DNA of 64,000 nt from Streptomyces griseofuscus (GTDB lineage: Bacteria; Actinomycetota; Actinomycetes; Streptomycetales; Streptomycetaceae): positions 6,200,001-6,264,000 of the forward strand of contig NZ_CP051006.1 of the NCBI RefSeq assembly GCF_014673495.1, written 5' to 3'. The notes below the pieces were generated by a model. The model did no database searches, was not told the origin of the DNA, and saw nothing but the letters and a program-made list of their open reading frames with translations. Positions 16,580 to 25,661 of this stretch are shown piece after piece (position 1 is the stretch's first letter; each line of letters begins with the position of its first letter). The position numbers and the translations under genes are program-made.

Positions 16580-18235
16580 GTGACAACGATCACCCCAGGA
16601 CCCGGGAATCACCGGCCCCCCGAGCCCTCGCTTCGCTCCGAGGCGGGTACGCCCGGTACGCTCACCGCCGTGCCACACGCTGATCAGTCCCAAACCACCC
16701 AGAAGGGCGCTTCCGTGACATATCCGGGACCGCCGCGACCGGTCCACGTCTCCGCCACACCCCTCGCGGAGCTGGCCGATCAGCTGGGTGCCGCCGCCCC
16801 GGACGCCACCGCCGAGATCACCGGGATCACCCACGACTCGCGCGCCGTCCGCCCCGGCGATCTGTACGCCGCCCTCCCGGGTGCCCGCCTGCACGGCGCC
16901 GACTTCGTCACCCAGGCCGCCGGCCTCGGCGCGACCGCCGTGCTCACCGATCCGACCGGCGCCGAGCGCGCCGCCGCGACCGGACTGCCGGTCCTGGTGG
17001 TGCCCGACCCGCGGGCCCGGATGGGTGAACTGGCCACCACCATCTACGGCCACCCCGGGCGCGACCTGCTCCAGATCGGCATCACCGGCACCTCAGGCAA
17101 GACCACCACGGCCTACCTGGTCGAGGGCGGCCTGCGGACCGCGAAGGCCACCGGGCTGATCGGCACCGTCGAGATGCGCATCGGCGACGAGCGCATCAAG
17201 TCCGAGCGCACCACCCCCGAAGCCACCGACCTCCAGGCCCTGTTCGCCGTCATGCGCGAACGCGGCGTCGAGGCGGTCGCCATGGAGGTCTCCAGCCACG
17301 CCCTGGTCCTCGGCCGGGTCGACGGCTGCGTCTTCGACATCGCGGTCTTCACCAACCTCAGCCCGGAACACATGGAGTTCCACTCCGACATGGAGGACTA
17401 CTTCCGGGCCAAGGCTCAGCTCTTCACGCCGAAACGCAGCAAACTCGGCGTCGTCAACGTGGACGACGAATACGGCCGCCGCCTCGCCGCCGAGGCCACC
17501 GTCCCCGTCGTCACCTTCTCCGCCGAGGGCCACCCGGACGCCGACTGGCGCGCCGAGCACGTCCAGGTCGGCCCGCTGGACTCGACGTTCACCGTCCTCG
17601 GCCCGAACGGCGAGCGGGTGCGGGCCAGGTCGCCGCTGGCCGGCCCCTTCAACGTGGCGAACACCCTCGCCGCCGTCGTCGCCCTCGCCGCAGCCGGCCT
17701 GGACGCGCAGACCGCCGCCGACGGCATCGCCGCCGTCCCGGGCGTCCCCGGCCGCCTGGAGCGCGTCGACGCCGGACAGCCCTACCTCGCCGTCGTGGAC
17801 TACGCCCACAAGACCGACGCGGTCGAGTCGGTGCTCAAGGCGCTGCGCAAGGTCACCAAGGGCCGGCTGCACATCGTCCTGGGCTGCGGCGGCGACCGCG
17901 ACCAGACCAAGCGCGCCCCGATGGGCGCCGCCGCGGCCCGGCTCGCCGACACGGCCGTACTGACGTCGGACAACCCCCGCTCCGAGGACCCGCTCGCGAT
18001 CCTCGCGACCATGCTCCAGGGCGCGGCCTCCGTGCCCGCGCACGAGCGCGGCGAGGTGCTCCTCTTCGAGGAGCGGGCCGCCGCCATCGCCGCCGCCGTG
18101 GGCCGCGCCCAGGCCGGCGACACCGTGCTGGTCGCGGGCAAGGGCCATGAGCAGGGCCAGGACATCGCCGGTGTGGTCCGTCCCTTCGACGACCGCCAGG
18201 TGCTTCGCGAAGCTATCCAGAAGACCCAGGGATGA
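16580..18235 (+). CDS. murE: UDP-N-acetylmuramoyl-L-alanyl-D-glutamate--diaminopimelate ligase MurE
   Basis: 551 residues from GTG 16580. The core begins near residue 55, and an internal GTG at 16715 with AGAAGGG seven bases upstream could give a 506-residue protein, closer to the usual size. The ATP loop is GITGTSGKTTTAYL. The substrate motif DNPRSEDP marks diaminopimelate addition rather than lysine; in Streptomyces the LL isomer is used. VAGKGHEQGQ is the conserved C-terminal motif. It makes the UDP-MurNAc tripeptide and is followed after four bases by murF. Confidence 0.95.
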   Translation: MTTITPGPGNHRPPEPSLRSEAGTPGTLTAVPHADQSQTTQKGASVTYPGPPRPVHVSATPLAELADQLGAAAPDATAEITGITHDSRAVRPGDLYAALPGARLHGADFVTQAAGLGATAVLTDPTGAERAAATGLPVLVVPDPRARMGELATTIYGHPGRDLLQIGITGTSGKTTTAYLVEGGLRTAKATGLIGTVEMRIGDERIKSERTTPEATDLQALFAVMRERGVEAVAMEVSSHALVLGRVDGCVFDIAVFTNLSPEHMEFHSDMEDYFRAKAQLFTPKRSKLGVVNVDDEYGRRLAAEATVPVVTFSAEGHPDADWRAEHVQVGPLDSTFTVLGPNGERVRARSPLAGPFNVANTLAAVVALAAAGLDAQTAADGIAAVPGVPGRLERVDAGQPYLAVVDYAHKTDAVESVLKALRKVTKGRLHIVLGCGGDRDQTKRAPMGAAAARLADTAVLTSDNPRSEDPLAILATMLQGAASVPAHERGEVLLFEERAAAIAAAVGRAQAGDTVLVAGKGHEQGQDIAGVVRPFDDRQVLREAIQKTQG

Positions 18236-18239
18236 ACTT

Positions 18240-19646
18240 GTGATCGCCCTCTCCCTCGCCGAGATCGCAGCTGTCGTCGGCGGGCAGACGCACGACATAC
18301 CGGATCCGTCCGTGCAGGTCACCGGACCGGTCGTCCGGGACTCCCGGGAAGTGGTGCCCGGCAGCCTGTTCGCCGCATTCGTCGGCGAGCGGGTGGACGG
18401 CCACGACTTCGCGCCGCAGGTCGTCGAGGCGGGCGCGGTCGCCGTACTGGCGTCGCGCCCCGTCGGCGTGCCCGCGATCGTGGTCGAGGACGTCCAGAAC
18501 GCCCTCGGCGCCCTCGCCCGGCACGTCGTCGCCCGGCTCGGCGCGACCCTCGTCGCCCTGACCGGCTCGGCCGGCAAGACCAGCACCAAGGACCTCATCG
18601 CCCAGGTGCTGAGCGGCAAGGCGCCGACGGTGTTCACACCTGGCTCGTTCAACAACGAGATCGGGCTGCCGCTGACCGCCCTCACCGCGACCGAGGAAAC
18701 CCGTTTCCTGGTCCTGGAGATGGGCGCCCGCGGCATCGGCCACATCCGCTACCTCACCGGCCTCACCCCGCCGCGGATCGGTGTCGTCCTCAACGTCGGC
18801 ACCGCCCACATCGGCGAGTTCGGCGGCCGCGAGCAGATCGCCCAGGCCAAGGGCGAGATCATCGAGGGGCTGCCCGAGGACGGCGCGGCCGTGCTCAACG
18901 CCGACGATCCGCTGGTGCGCGCCATGGCACCGCGTACCAAGGCGAAGGTGATTCTTTTCGGAGAGTCGGCCGAAGCGGACGTACGTGCCGAGAATGTACG
19001 ACTCACGGACACCGGACAGCCCACCTTCAGGCTTCACACACCCTCCGGTGCATCTGATGTGACCATGCGCCTGTACGGTGAGCATCACGTGTCGAACGCG
19101 CTCGCCGCGGCCGCCGTCGCCCATGAGCTGGGCATGTCCGCGGAAGAGATCGCCACCGCGCTCTCCGGAGCGGGCTCCCTCTCCCGCTGGCGCATGGAGG
19201 TCACCGAGCGCCCGGACGGCGTGACCATCGTCAACGACGCCTACAACGCCAACCCCGAGTCCATGCGGGCCGCCCTTCGGGCACTCGCGGCGATGGGCAG
19301 GGGACGGCGCACATGGGCGGTGCTCGGCAAGATGGCCGAGCTGGGGGACGAGGCGCTCGCCGAGCACGACGCCGTCGGACGGCTCGCCGTCCGGCTCAAC
19401 GTCAGCAAGCTCGTCGCCGTCGGGGGGATTGAGGCCTCCTGGCTGCAACTGGGCGCATATAACGAGGGTTCGTGGGGTGAGGAGTCGGTGCACGTGTCCG
19501 ACGCACAGGCGGCGATCGACCTGTTGCGCAGCGAGTTGCGCCCGGGGGACGTCGTCCTCGTGAAGGCGTCCCGTTCGGTGGGGCTCGAAGGTGTCGCCGC
19601 GGCGCTGCTGGAGACCGGTGCCGAGGGTGAGGTTGCCGCCCGATGA
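18240..19646 (+). CDS. murF: UDP-MurNAc-tripeptide--D-alanyl-D-alanine ligase MurF
   Basis: 468 residues from GTG 18240, four bases after the murE stop. The ATP-binding loop is LTGSAGKTSTKDLI (about residues 107-120). The central domain carries FNNEIGLPLTAL and VLEMGARGIGHI, and the C-terminal domain has IVNDAYNANPESMRAAL, a MurF signature. It adds D-Ala-D-Ala to complete the UDP-MurNAc pentapeptide. The stop codon overlaps the mraY start (ATGA), giving tight coupling. Confidence 0.96.
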   Translation: MIALSLAEIAAVVGGQTHDIPDPSVQVTGPVVRDSREVVPGSLFAAFVGERVDGHDFAPQVVEAGAVAVLASRPVGVPAIVVEDVQNALGALARHVVARLGATLVALTGSAGKTSTKDLIAQVLSGKAPTVFTPGSFNNEIGLPLTALTATEETRFLVLEMGARGIGHIRYLTGLTPPRIGVVLNVGTAHIGEFGGREQIAQAKGEIIEGLPEDGAAVLNADDPLVRAMAPRTKAKVILFGESAEADVRAENVRLTDTGQPTFRLHTPSGASDVTMRLYGEHHVSNALAAAAVAHELGMSAEEIATALSGAGSLSRWRMEVTERPDGVTIVNDAYNANPESMRAALRALAAMGRGRRTWAVLGKMAELGDEALAEHDAVGRLAVRLNVSKLVAVGGIEASWLQLGAYNEGSWGEESVHVSDAQAAIDLLRSELRPGDVVLVKASRSVGLEGVAAALLETGAEGEVAAR

Positions 19647-20716
19647 TGAACCAGATCCTGTTCTCGGGTGTCATTGGCCTCTTCCTCACCCTGGTCGGCA
19701 CCCCGCTGCTGATCAAGCTGCTGGCCCGCAAGGGCTACGGCCAGTTCATCCGTGACGACGGGCCGCGGGAGCACCTCAGCAAGCGCGGTACGCCGACCAT
19801 GGGCGGTATCGCCTTCATCTTCGCCACGGTCGCCGCGTACTTCCTGTCCAAGGTGATCACCGGCAAGCCGCCGTCCTTCTCCGGTCTGCTGGTGCTCGGC
19901 CTGATGGTCGGCATGGGCCTGGTCGGCTTCCTGGACGACTACATCAAGATCGTCAAGCGGCGTTCGCTGGGTCTGCGCGCCAAGGCGAAGATGGCCGGCC
20001 AGCTGATCGTCGGCATCTCCTTCGCCGTCCTGGCGCTGATGTTCCCCGACTCCCGCGGCAACACCCCGGCCTCCACCAAGCTGTCGTTCATCACGGACTT
20101 CGGCTGGTCGATCGGCCCGGTGCTGTTCGTGATCTGGGCGCTGTTCATGATCCTCGCGATGTCGAACGGCGTGAACCTGACCGACGGTCTGGACGGCCTC
20201 GCCACCGGCGCCTCCGTCCTGGTCTTCGGCGCCTACACGTTCATCGGCGTCTGGCAGTACCAGGAGTCCTGCGCCAACGCGCAGACCCTGACCAACCCGG
20301 CCGCCTGCTACGAGGTGCGCGACCCGCTCGACCTCGCCGTGGTCGCCTCCGCGCTGATGGGCGCCTGCCTGGGCTTCCTGTGGTGGAACACGTCCCCGGC
20401 GAAGATCTTCATGGGCGACACCGGCTCGCTCGCCCTCGGCGGTGTCCTCACCGGCCTGGCCATCCTCTCCCGCACGGAGCTGCTGGTGGCCATCATGGGC
20501 GGCCTGTTCGTCCTCATCACCATGTCGGTCGTCATCCAGGTCGGCTCCTTCCGGCTCACCGGGAAGCGCGTCTTCCGGATGGCGCCACTCCAGCACCACT
20601 TCGAACTCAAGGGCTGGTCCGAGGTCCTGGTCGTGGTCCGCTTCTGGATCATCCAAGGCATCTGTGTGATCGTCGGACTGGGCCTCTTCTACGCGGGATG
20701 GGCAGCGGAAAAGTGA
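19643..20716 (+). CDS. mraY: Phospho-MurNAc-pentapeptide transferase MraY
   Basis: 357 residues, about ten membrane helices. It transfers phospho-MurNAc-pentapeptide to undecaprenyl phosphate to make lipid I. The active-site motifs are visible: GLVGFLDDYIKI (Asp pair), SNGVNLTDGLDGLATG (nucleophile Asp region) and FMGDTGSLALGG. RMAPLQHHFE is the conserved HHH-like loop. The start ATG lies in the four-base overlap with murF, and the 3' end overlaps murD. Confidence 0.97.
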   Translation: MMNQILFSGVIGLFLTLVGTPLLIKLLARKGYGQFIRDDGPREHLSKRGTPTMGGIAFIFATVAAYFLSKVITGKPPSFSGLLVLGLMVGMGLVGFLDDYIKIVKRRSLGLRAKAKMAGQLIVGISFAVLALMFPDSRGNTPASTKLSFITDFGWSIGPVLFVIWALFMILAMSNGVNLTDGLDGLATGASVLVFGAYTFIGVWQYQESCANAQTLTNPAACYEVRDPLDLAVVASALMGACLGFLWWNTSPAKIFMGDTGSLALGGVLTGLAILSRTELLVAIMGGLFVLITMSVVIQVGSFRLTGKRVFRMAPLQHHFELKGWSEVLVVVRFWIIQGICVIVGLGLFYAGWAAEK

Positions 20717-22134
20717 CCACCGGCTCGGCGCCCTTCGACTTCCAGGGCAAGCACGTCACCGTCGCGGGACTCGGCGTCTCCGGTATCCCGGCGGCCAGAG
20801 CACTGCACGCGCGCGGCGCGCTCGTCACCGTCGTCAACGACGGCGACGACGCCCGCTCCCGCGAGCAGGCCGAGGCCCTGGAGGCACTCGGCATCACCGT
20901 GCGCCTGGGTGACGGCGCGACCCTCCCGGAGGGCACCGAGCTGATCGTCACCACCCCCGGCTGGCAGCCCGGCAAGCCGCTCTTCCAGGCGGCCGCCGAG
21001 GCGGGCGTGCCGGTCTGGGGCGACGTGGAGCTGGCCTGGCGGCTGCGGGGGCCCGACGCGGCCCCCTGGCTGGCCGTCACCGGCACCAACGGCAAGACCA
21101 CCACCGTGCGGATGCTCGCCGCCATCCTGGAGGCGGCGGGCCTGCGCACGGCGGCCGTCGGCAACATCGGCGTCTCGCTGCTGGACGTCGTCCTGGGCGA
21201 GGAGACGTACGACGTCCTCGCCGTGGAGCTGTCCAGCTACCAGCTGCACTGGGCGCCCTCGCTGCGCGCCCACTCGGCCGCCGTCCTCAACCTCGCGCCC
21301 GACCACCTCGACTGGCACGGCTCCATGGAGGCGTACGCCGCCGACAAGGGCCGTATCTACGCGGGCAACCAGGTCGCCTGTGTCTACAACGTGGCCGACA
21401 AGGCCACCGAGGACCTGGTGCGCGAGGCCGACGTCGAAGAGGGCTGCCGGGCCATCGGGTTCACCCTCGGCACCCCCGGACCCTCCCAACTCGGCGTCGT
21501 GGACGGCATCCTGGTCGACCGCGCCTTCGTGGAGAACCGGCAGAAGAACGCACAGGAGCTGGCCGAGGTCTCCGACGTCCGTCCCCCGGCCCCGCACAAC
21601 ATCGCCAACGCCCTCGCGGCGGCGGCCCTCGCGCGCGCCTTCGGGGTGCCCGCCCAGGCCGTACGGGACGGACTGCGCTCCTTCAGGCCGGACGCCCACC
21701 GCATCGAGCACGTCGCCGACCTCGACGGCGTGGCCTACGTGGACGACTCCAAGGCCACCAACACCCATGCCGCGCAGGCATCGTTGGCGGCGTACGAGTC
21801 GATCGTATGGATCGCGGGCGGCCTCGCCAAGGGCGCGACCTTCGACGAACTGGTCGCCGCCTCGGCGAAGCACCTGCGCGCCGTCGTCCTGATCGGCGCC
21901 GACCGGGCCCTGATCCGCGAGGCCCTCGCGCGACACGCCCCGGAAGTACCCGTGGTCGACCTCGACCGGACCGACACTGGGGCGATGCTCCAGGCGGTGA
22001 CGGAGGCCAAGCGGCTCGCGGTCGCCGGCGACACGGTGCTCCTCGCTCCGGCCTGCGCCTCCATGGACATGTTCACCAACTACAACCAGCGCGGTGACGC
22101 GTTCGCGACGGCGGTCGGCGAACTCCGCGCCTGA
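20698..22134 (+). CDS. murD: UDP-N-acetylmuramoylalanine--D-glutamate ligase MurD
   Basis: 478 residues from ATG 20698, which lies inside the end of mraY; GTG 20713 (a GTGA overlap) is an alternative that would remove five residues. The N-terminal Rossmann-like loop is VAGLGVSGIPAARAL and the ATP loop is VTGTNGKTTTVRML. Further motifs are LSSYQLHWAPSL, NLAPDHLDWHGSME and DDSKATNTHAAQ, all characteristic of MurD. It adds D-glutamate to UDP-MurNAc-L-Ala in the cytosol. Confidence 0.96.
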   Translation: MGSGKVTTGSAPFDFQGKHVTVAGLGVSGIPAARALHARGALVTVVNDGDDARSREQAEALEALGITVRLGDGATLPEGTELIVTTPGWQPGKPLFQAAAEAGVPVWGDVELAWRLRGPDAAPWLAVTGTNGKTTTVRMLAAILEAAGLRTAAVGNIGVSLLDVVLGEETYDVLAVELSSYQLHWAPSLRAHSAAVLNLAPDHLDWHGSMEAYAADKGRIYAGNQVACVYNVADKATEDLVREADVEEGCRAIGFTLGTPGPSQLGVVDGILVDRAFVENRQKNAQELAEVSDVRPPAPHNIANALAAAALARAFGVPAQAVRDGLRSFRPDAHRIEHVADLDGVAYVDDSKATNTHAAQASLAAYESIVWIAGGLAKGATFDELVAASAKHLRAVVLIGADRALIREALARHAPEVPVVDLDRTDTGAMLQAVTEAKRLAVAGDTVLLAPACASMDMFTNYNQRGDAFATAVGELRA

Positions 22135-22202
22135 CCCCGGCCGCCCGCCGGGCGGATCCTGGGAGGGACGCGAGGGGCGGCCGACGTCCAGTGGAGGCGC
22201 CG

Positions 22203-23564
22203 ATGCCCAGTAGCCGTACCGGAAAGCCCCCTGTGCAGCGGGCGTCCCGGCGTCCCGTCGTCCCCCGGCCCGGGCGCGAGAACCCCGTACAGCGGTTCGT
22301 CACGCGCGCCCGGCGGGCCTGGGACCGGCCGCTGACCGCCTATTACCTGATCGTCGGCGGCAGCATGCTGATCACGGTGCTCGGCCTGGTGATGGTCTAC
22401 TCGGCCTCCCAGGTCACCGCGCTCCAGATGTCGCTGCCCGGCTCGTACTTCTTCCGCAAGCAGCTGCTGGCCGCGGTGATCGGCGGCATCCTGCTCTTCG
22501 CGGCCTCCCGGATGCCGGTGAAACTGCACCGGGCGCTGGCCTACCCGATCCTCGCCGGCGCCGTCTTCATGATGGCCCTGGTGCAGGTCCCCGGGATAGG
22601 GATGTCGGTCAACGGCAACCAGAACTGGATCTCCCTCGGCGGCTCCTTCCAGATCCAGCCCAGCGAGTTCGGCAAGCTCGCCCTGGTGCTGTGGGGCGCC
22701 GACCTGATCGCCCGCAAGCAGGAGCGGAAACTGCTGACCCAGTGGAAGCACATGCTGGTGCCGCTGGTGCCGGCCGCCTTCCTGCTGCTCGGACTGATCA
22801 TGCTCGGCGGCGACATGGGAACCGCGATCATTCTCACAGCGATCCTGTTCGGACTGCTGTGGCTCGCGGGCGCCCCGACCCGGCTGTTCGCGGGCGTGCT
22901 CTCGGTCGCGGTCGTGATCGGGGTGATCCTGATCGAGACCAGCCCCAACCGGATGGCCCGCCTCGCCTGCATCGGCGCCACCGAACCGCGGGCCCAGGGC
23001 GCCGACTGCTGGCAGGCCGTGCACGGCATCTACGCGCTGGCCTCCGGCGGACTCTTCGGCTCCGGGCTCGGCGCGAGTGTGGAAAAATGGGGTCAACTGC
23101 CGGAAGCGCACACCGACTTCATCTTCGCGGTCACCGGTGAGGAACTGGGCCTGGCGGGGACACTGTCGGTGCTCGCCCTGTTCGCGGCTCTAGGCTATGC
23201 GGGTATCCGCGTGGCCGGACGCACGAAAGACCCCTTCGTGAGGTACGCCGCGGGAGGCGTGACCACCTGGATCATCGCTCAGGCGGTGATCAACATCGGT
23301 GCGGTGCTCGGTCTGCTGCCGATCGCCGGTGTCCCGCTCCCGCTGTTCTCCTACGGAGGATCCGCCCTGCTGCCGACCATGTTCGCCATCGGACTGCTGA
23401 TCGCGTTCGCGCGCGACGACCCCGCTGCGCGGACGGCGCTTGCGCTGCGGCAACCTCGCTTTGGTAGAAAGCGGGCGGGAGGCTCCGGAGCGGATCGGGG
23501 GTCTCGGAGATGGAACACGATGCGACGGCGTGCCTCGGCGGCGCGTTCGTCCGGAGAGCGGTGA
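22203..23564 (+). CDS. ftsW: Lipid II polymerase FtsW (SEDS family)
   Basis: 453 residues from ATG 22203, chosen because GGAGG lies five bases upstream; GTG 22191 would add four residues. A basic 45-residue cytosolic N-terminus precedes about ten membrane helices. SEDS motifs include NGNQNWISLGGSFQIQPSEF and PEAHTDFIFAVTGEELGL. The catalytic Asp lies in the latter region (HTDFIF), and GGSALLPTMFAIG closes the core. It partners FtsI for septal glycan synthesis. The basic tail of about 50 residues (after FARDDPAARTAL) looks disordered. Confidence 0.96.
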   Translation: MPSSRTGKPPVQRASRRPVVPRPGRENPVQRFVTRARRAWDRPLTAYYLIVGGSMLITVLGLVMVYSASQVTALQMSLPGSYFFRKQLLAAVIGGILLFAASRMPVKLHRALAYPILAGAVFMMALVQVPGIGMSVNGNQNWISLGGSFQIQPSEFGKLALVLWGADLIARKQERKLLTQWKHMLVPLVPAAFLLLGLIMLGGDMGTAIILTAILFGLLWLAGAPTRLFAGVLSVAVVIGVILIETSPNRMARLACIGATEPRAQGADCWQAVHGIYALASGGLFGSGLGASVEKWGQLPEAHTDFIFAVTGEELGLAGTLSVLALFAALGYAGIRVAGRTKDPFVRYAAGGVTTWIIAQAVINIGAVLGLLPIAGVPLPLFSYGGSALLPTMFAIGLLIAFARDDPAARTALALRQPRFGRKRAGGSGADRGSRRWNTMRRRASAARSSGER

Positions 23565-23570
23565 ATTTCG

Positions 23571-24659
23571 GTGCATGTCGTACTCGCCGGTGGGGGGACC
23601 GCCGGCCACATCGAGCCCGCGCTCGCCCTCGCGGACGCCCTGCGCAGGCAGGACCCGAGCGTGGGGATCACGGCCCTGGGCACGGAGCGTGGCCTGGAGA
23701 CCCGGCTCGTCCCGGAGCGCGGCTACGAGCTGGCGTTGATCCCCGCGGTGCCGCTGCCACGCAAGCCCACCCCCGAGCTGATCACCGTCCCGGGCCGGCT
23801 GCGCGGCACCATCAAGGCCGCCGAGCAGATCCTCGAACGCACCAAGGCGGACGCCGTGGCCGGCTTCGGCGGCTATGTCGCGCTGCCCGCCTACCTCGCT
23901 GCCAAGCGGCTCGGCGTGCCCATCGTGATCCACGAGGCCAACGCCCGCCCGGGCCTGGCCAACAAGATCGGGTCCCGGTACGCGGCGCAGGTCGCCGTCT
24001 CCACGCCGGACAGCAAGCTGCGCGGCTCCCGCTACATCGGCATCCCGCTGCGCCGCTCCATCGCCACGCTGGACCGCGCGGCCGTGCGCCCGGAGGCCCG
24101 GCACCGCTTCGGCCTCGACCCCAACCTGCCCACGCTGCTGGTCTCCGGCGGCTCGCAGGGAGCGCGCCGGCTCAACGAGGTCGTCCAGCAGGTCGCCCCG
24201 TGGCTCCAGCAGGCCGGTATCCAGATCCTGCACGCGGTCGGCCCGAAGAACGAACTGCCGCATGTGCAGCAGATGCCGGGGATGCCCCCCTACATCCCGG
24301 TAAGTTACCTGGACCGGATGGACCTCGCGTACGCCGCGGCCGACATGATGCTCTGCCGCGCGGGCGCGATGACCGTCGCCGAACTCTCCGCCGTCGGACT
24401 GCCGGCCGCCTACGTACCGCTGCCCATCGGCAACGGTGAACAGCGGCTGAACGCCCAGCCGGTGGTCAAGGCGGGCGGCGGACTCCTCGTGGACGACGCG
24501 GAACTGACGCCCGAGTGGGTGCAGCACCATGTGCTGCCCGTGCTCGCCGATCCGCACCGGCTCTACGAGATGTCGCGCGCCGCAAGCGAGTTCGGCCGCC
24601 GGGATGCCGACGAGCTGCTCGTCGGCATGGTGTACGAGGCCATCGCCTCGCGCCGTTAG
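23571..24659 (+). CDS. murG: Lipid II-forming GlcNAc transferase MurG
   Basis: 362 residues from GTG 23571, six bases after ftsW. This GT-B enzyme transfers GlcNAc from UDP-GlcNAc to lipid I at the inner membrane face. The N-terminal glycine loop is VLAGGGTAGHIEPALAL. The acceptor-side motif is GFGGYVALPAYLAA, with HEANARPGLANK. The C-terminal donor site has LVSGGSQGARRLNE and the UDP-binding stretch DMMLCRAGAMTVAEL. The length is normal. Confidence 0.97.
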   Translation: MHVVLAGGGTAGHIEPALALADALRRQDPSVGITALGTERGLETRLVPERGYELALIPAVPLPRKPTPELITVPGRLRGTIKAAEQILERTKADAVAGFGGYVALPAYLAAKRLGVPIVIHEANARPGLANKIGSRYAAQVAVSTPDSKLRGSRYIGIPLRRSIATLDRAAVRPEARHRFGLDPNLPTLLVSGGSQGARRLNEVVQQVAPWLQQAGIQILHAVGPKNELPHVQQMPGMPPYIPVSYLDRMDLAYAAADMMLCRAGAMTVAELSAVGLPAAYVPLPIGNGEQRLNAQPVVKAGGGLLVDDAELTPEWVQHHVLPVLADPHRLYEMSRAASEFGRRDADELLVGMVYEAIASRR

Positions 24660-24685
24660 GACCGTATGACGAAAGGGTAGTGAGG

Positions 24686-25480
24686 GTGGCCGGACCGACG
24701 ACTCGCGAACGCGGGGAACGCCAGCAGGAGTCGTCCGGCCCTCCGCTTGTCCGAAGGATAAAGCGACTACGTCTTCGTACGATCGTCATCCTGGCGATGG
24801 CCGTGGTGCTCGTAGCGGCCGGTACCGTCTGGGTGTTGTACGGCTCCTCGTGGCTGCGCGTCACCCGGGTCCCGGTCTCCGGCACCCGGGTGCTGACGCC
24901 CGCCGAGGTGCGTGACGCCGCCGCCGTACCGGTGGGGGCGCCTTTGGTGTCGGTCGACACCGATGCCATCGCGGCCCGAATGCGCCGCAAACTGCCACGA
25001 ATTGACACGGTCGACGTGTCGCGTTCCTGGCCGCACGGCATCGAGCTGAAGGTGACCGAGCGAACCCCGGTCCTCCTGATGCGAAAAGGAAAGAATTTCG
25101 TCGAAGTCGACCACAAGGGTGTCCGGTTCGCCACGATCGCGCAGGCCCCCAAGGGCGTTCCGCTGCTGCGGATGTCCGTGTCCTCGTCGGGCTCGGCCGC
25201 CGCGAGCCTGCGGCGTTTCGGCACCGACCGGCTGGTGCGCGAGGCGGTCCTGGTGGCCGGCGAACTGCCGGGCTCCGTCCGGCGCCTCACCGGCACCGTC
25301 GAGGTGCACTCCTACGACGACATCCGGCTGGAGCTGGCCGACGGCCGCACCGTCGCCTGGGGGAGCGGGGAGAACGGCCGCGCCAAGGCACGGACCCTCA
25401 CCGCACTCATGAAAGCAGCTTCCGGCGCACGCCACTTCGATGTCAGTGTTCCCACCGCCCCTGTGTCATCGGCGAGTTGA
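24686..25480 (+). CDS. ftsQ: Divisome protein FtsQ/DivIB
   Basis: 264 residues from GTG 24686, which fits the AAAGGG site eight bases upstream better than GTG 24680 does. A basic cytosolic N-terminus is followed by one membrane helix (about residues 31-53, TIVILAMAVVLVAAGTVWVL). The POTRA domain starts at LRVTRVPVSGTRVLTPAEV and includes SRSWPHGIELKVTERTPV. The FtsQ beta domain follows. It recruits and regulates the septal synthase. The 278-base gap to ftsZ is unusually structured. Confidence 0.95.
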   Translation: MAGPTTRERGERQQESSGPPLVRRIKRLRLRTIVILAMAVVLVAAGTVWVLYGSSWLRVTRVPVSGTRVLTPAEVRDAAAVPVGAPLVSVDTDAIAARMRRKLPRIDTVDVSRSWPHGIELKVTERTPVLLMRKGKNFVEVDHKGVRFATIAQAPKGVPLLRMSVSSSGSAAASLRRFGTDRLVREAVLVAGELPGSVRRLTGTVEVHSYDDIRLELADGRTVAWGSGENGRAKARTLTALMKAASGARHFDVSVPTAPVSSAS

Positions 25481-25508
25481 CGCGCATCAGTGCAGGCCAG
25501 CACCCTGG

Positions 25509-25539
25509 TTGGGCAGCGCTATGGCTGATCACATAGGGT
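25509..25539 (+). promoter_or_regulatory. Candidate promoter upstream of the ftsZ leader
   Basis: TTGGGC (25509-25514) and TAGGGT (25534-25539) are 19 bases apart. A transcript from here would begin near 25546, just before the GGGAGG at 25552-25557. The ftsZ gene of S. coelicolor is known to use several promoters in this gap, so others probably exist here. Confidence 0.35.
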
Positions 25540-25563
25540 GAAAAGAAAAACGGGAGGTTCGGC

Positions 25564-25638
25564 GTGTTCGTTGAACGGGCGCCGCTTGTCGACTTAGTGT
25601 CCTGTTCAGAAGACTCCAGGGAACAGACACACTGGTAA
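25564..25638 (+). CDS. Possible 24-residue leader peptide before ftsZ
   Basis: A 25-codon frame from GTG 25564 to TAA 25636-25638, with GGGAGG at 25552-25557 six bases upstream. It would encode a peptide starting MFVERAPLVDLV and ending EQTHW. Codon 11 is TTA (25594-25596), the rare leucine codon read by the bldA tRNA in Streptomyces. A hairpin (25597-25630) starts directly after that codon, and a second one (25637-25661) starts at the stop codon. This may be an attenuation-like leader for ftsZ. It may also be chance, since promoter and regulator sites also lie here. No homologue is known to me. Confidence 0.3.
   Translation: MFVERAPLVDLVSCSEDSREQTHW
25597..25630 (+). promoter_or_regulatory. 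Hairpin 1 in the ftsQ-ftsZ gap
   Basis: The left arm GTGTCCTGTTC (25597-25607) pairs with GAACAGACAC (25621-25630) over ten base pairs with one bulged C; the loop is 13 bases. It lies inside the possible leader ORF, directly after its TTA codon. The right arm contains GACAC (25626-25630), the core of known WhiA binding sites, so a protein-binding explanation competes with an RNA one. Confidence 0.5.
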
Positions 25639-25661
25639 CCCTAAACTTCAGGCTTAGGGTT
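25637..25661 (+). promoter_or_regulatory. Hairpin 2 in the ftsQ-ftsZ gap
   Basis: Perfect 8-bp arms AACCCTAA (25637-25644) and TTAGGGTT (25654-25661) around a 9-base loop, about 100 bases before the ftsZ start. Its left arm overlaps the stop codon of the possible leader ORF. It is AT-richer than its surroundings. It could be an operator or an RNA structure. Confidence 0.55.
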
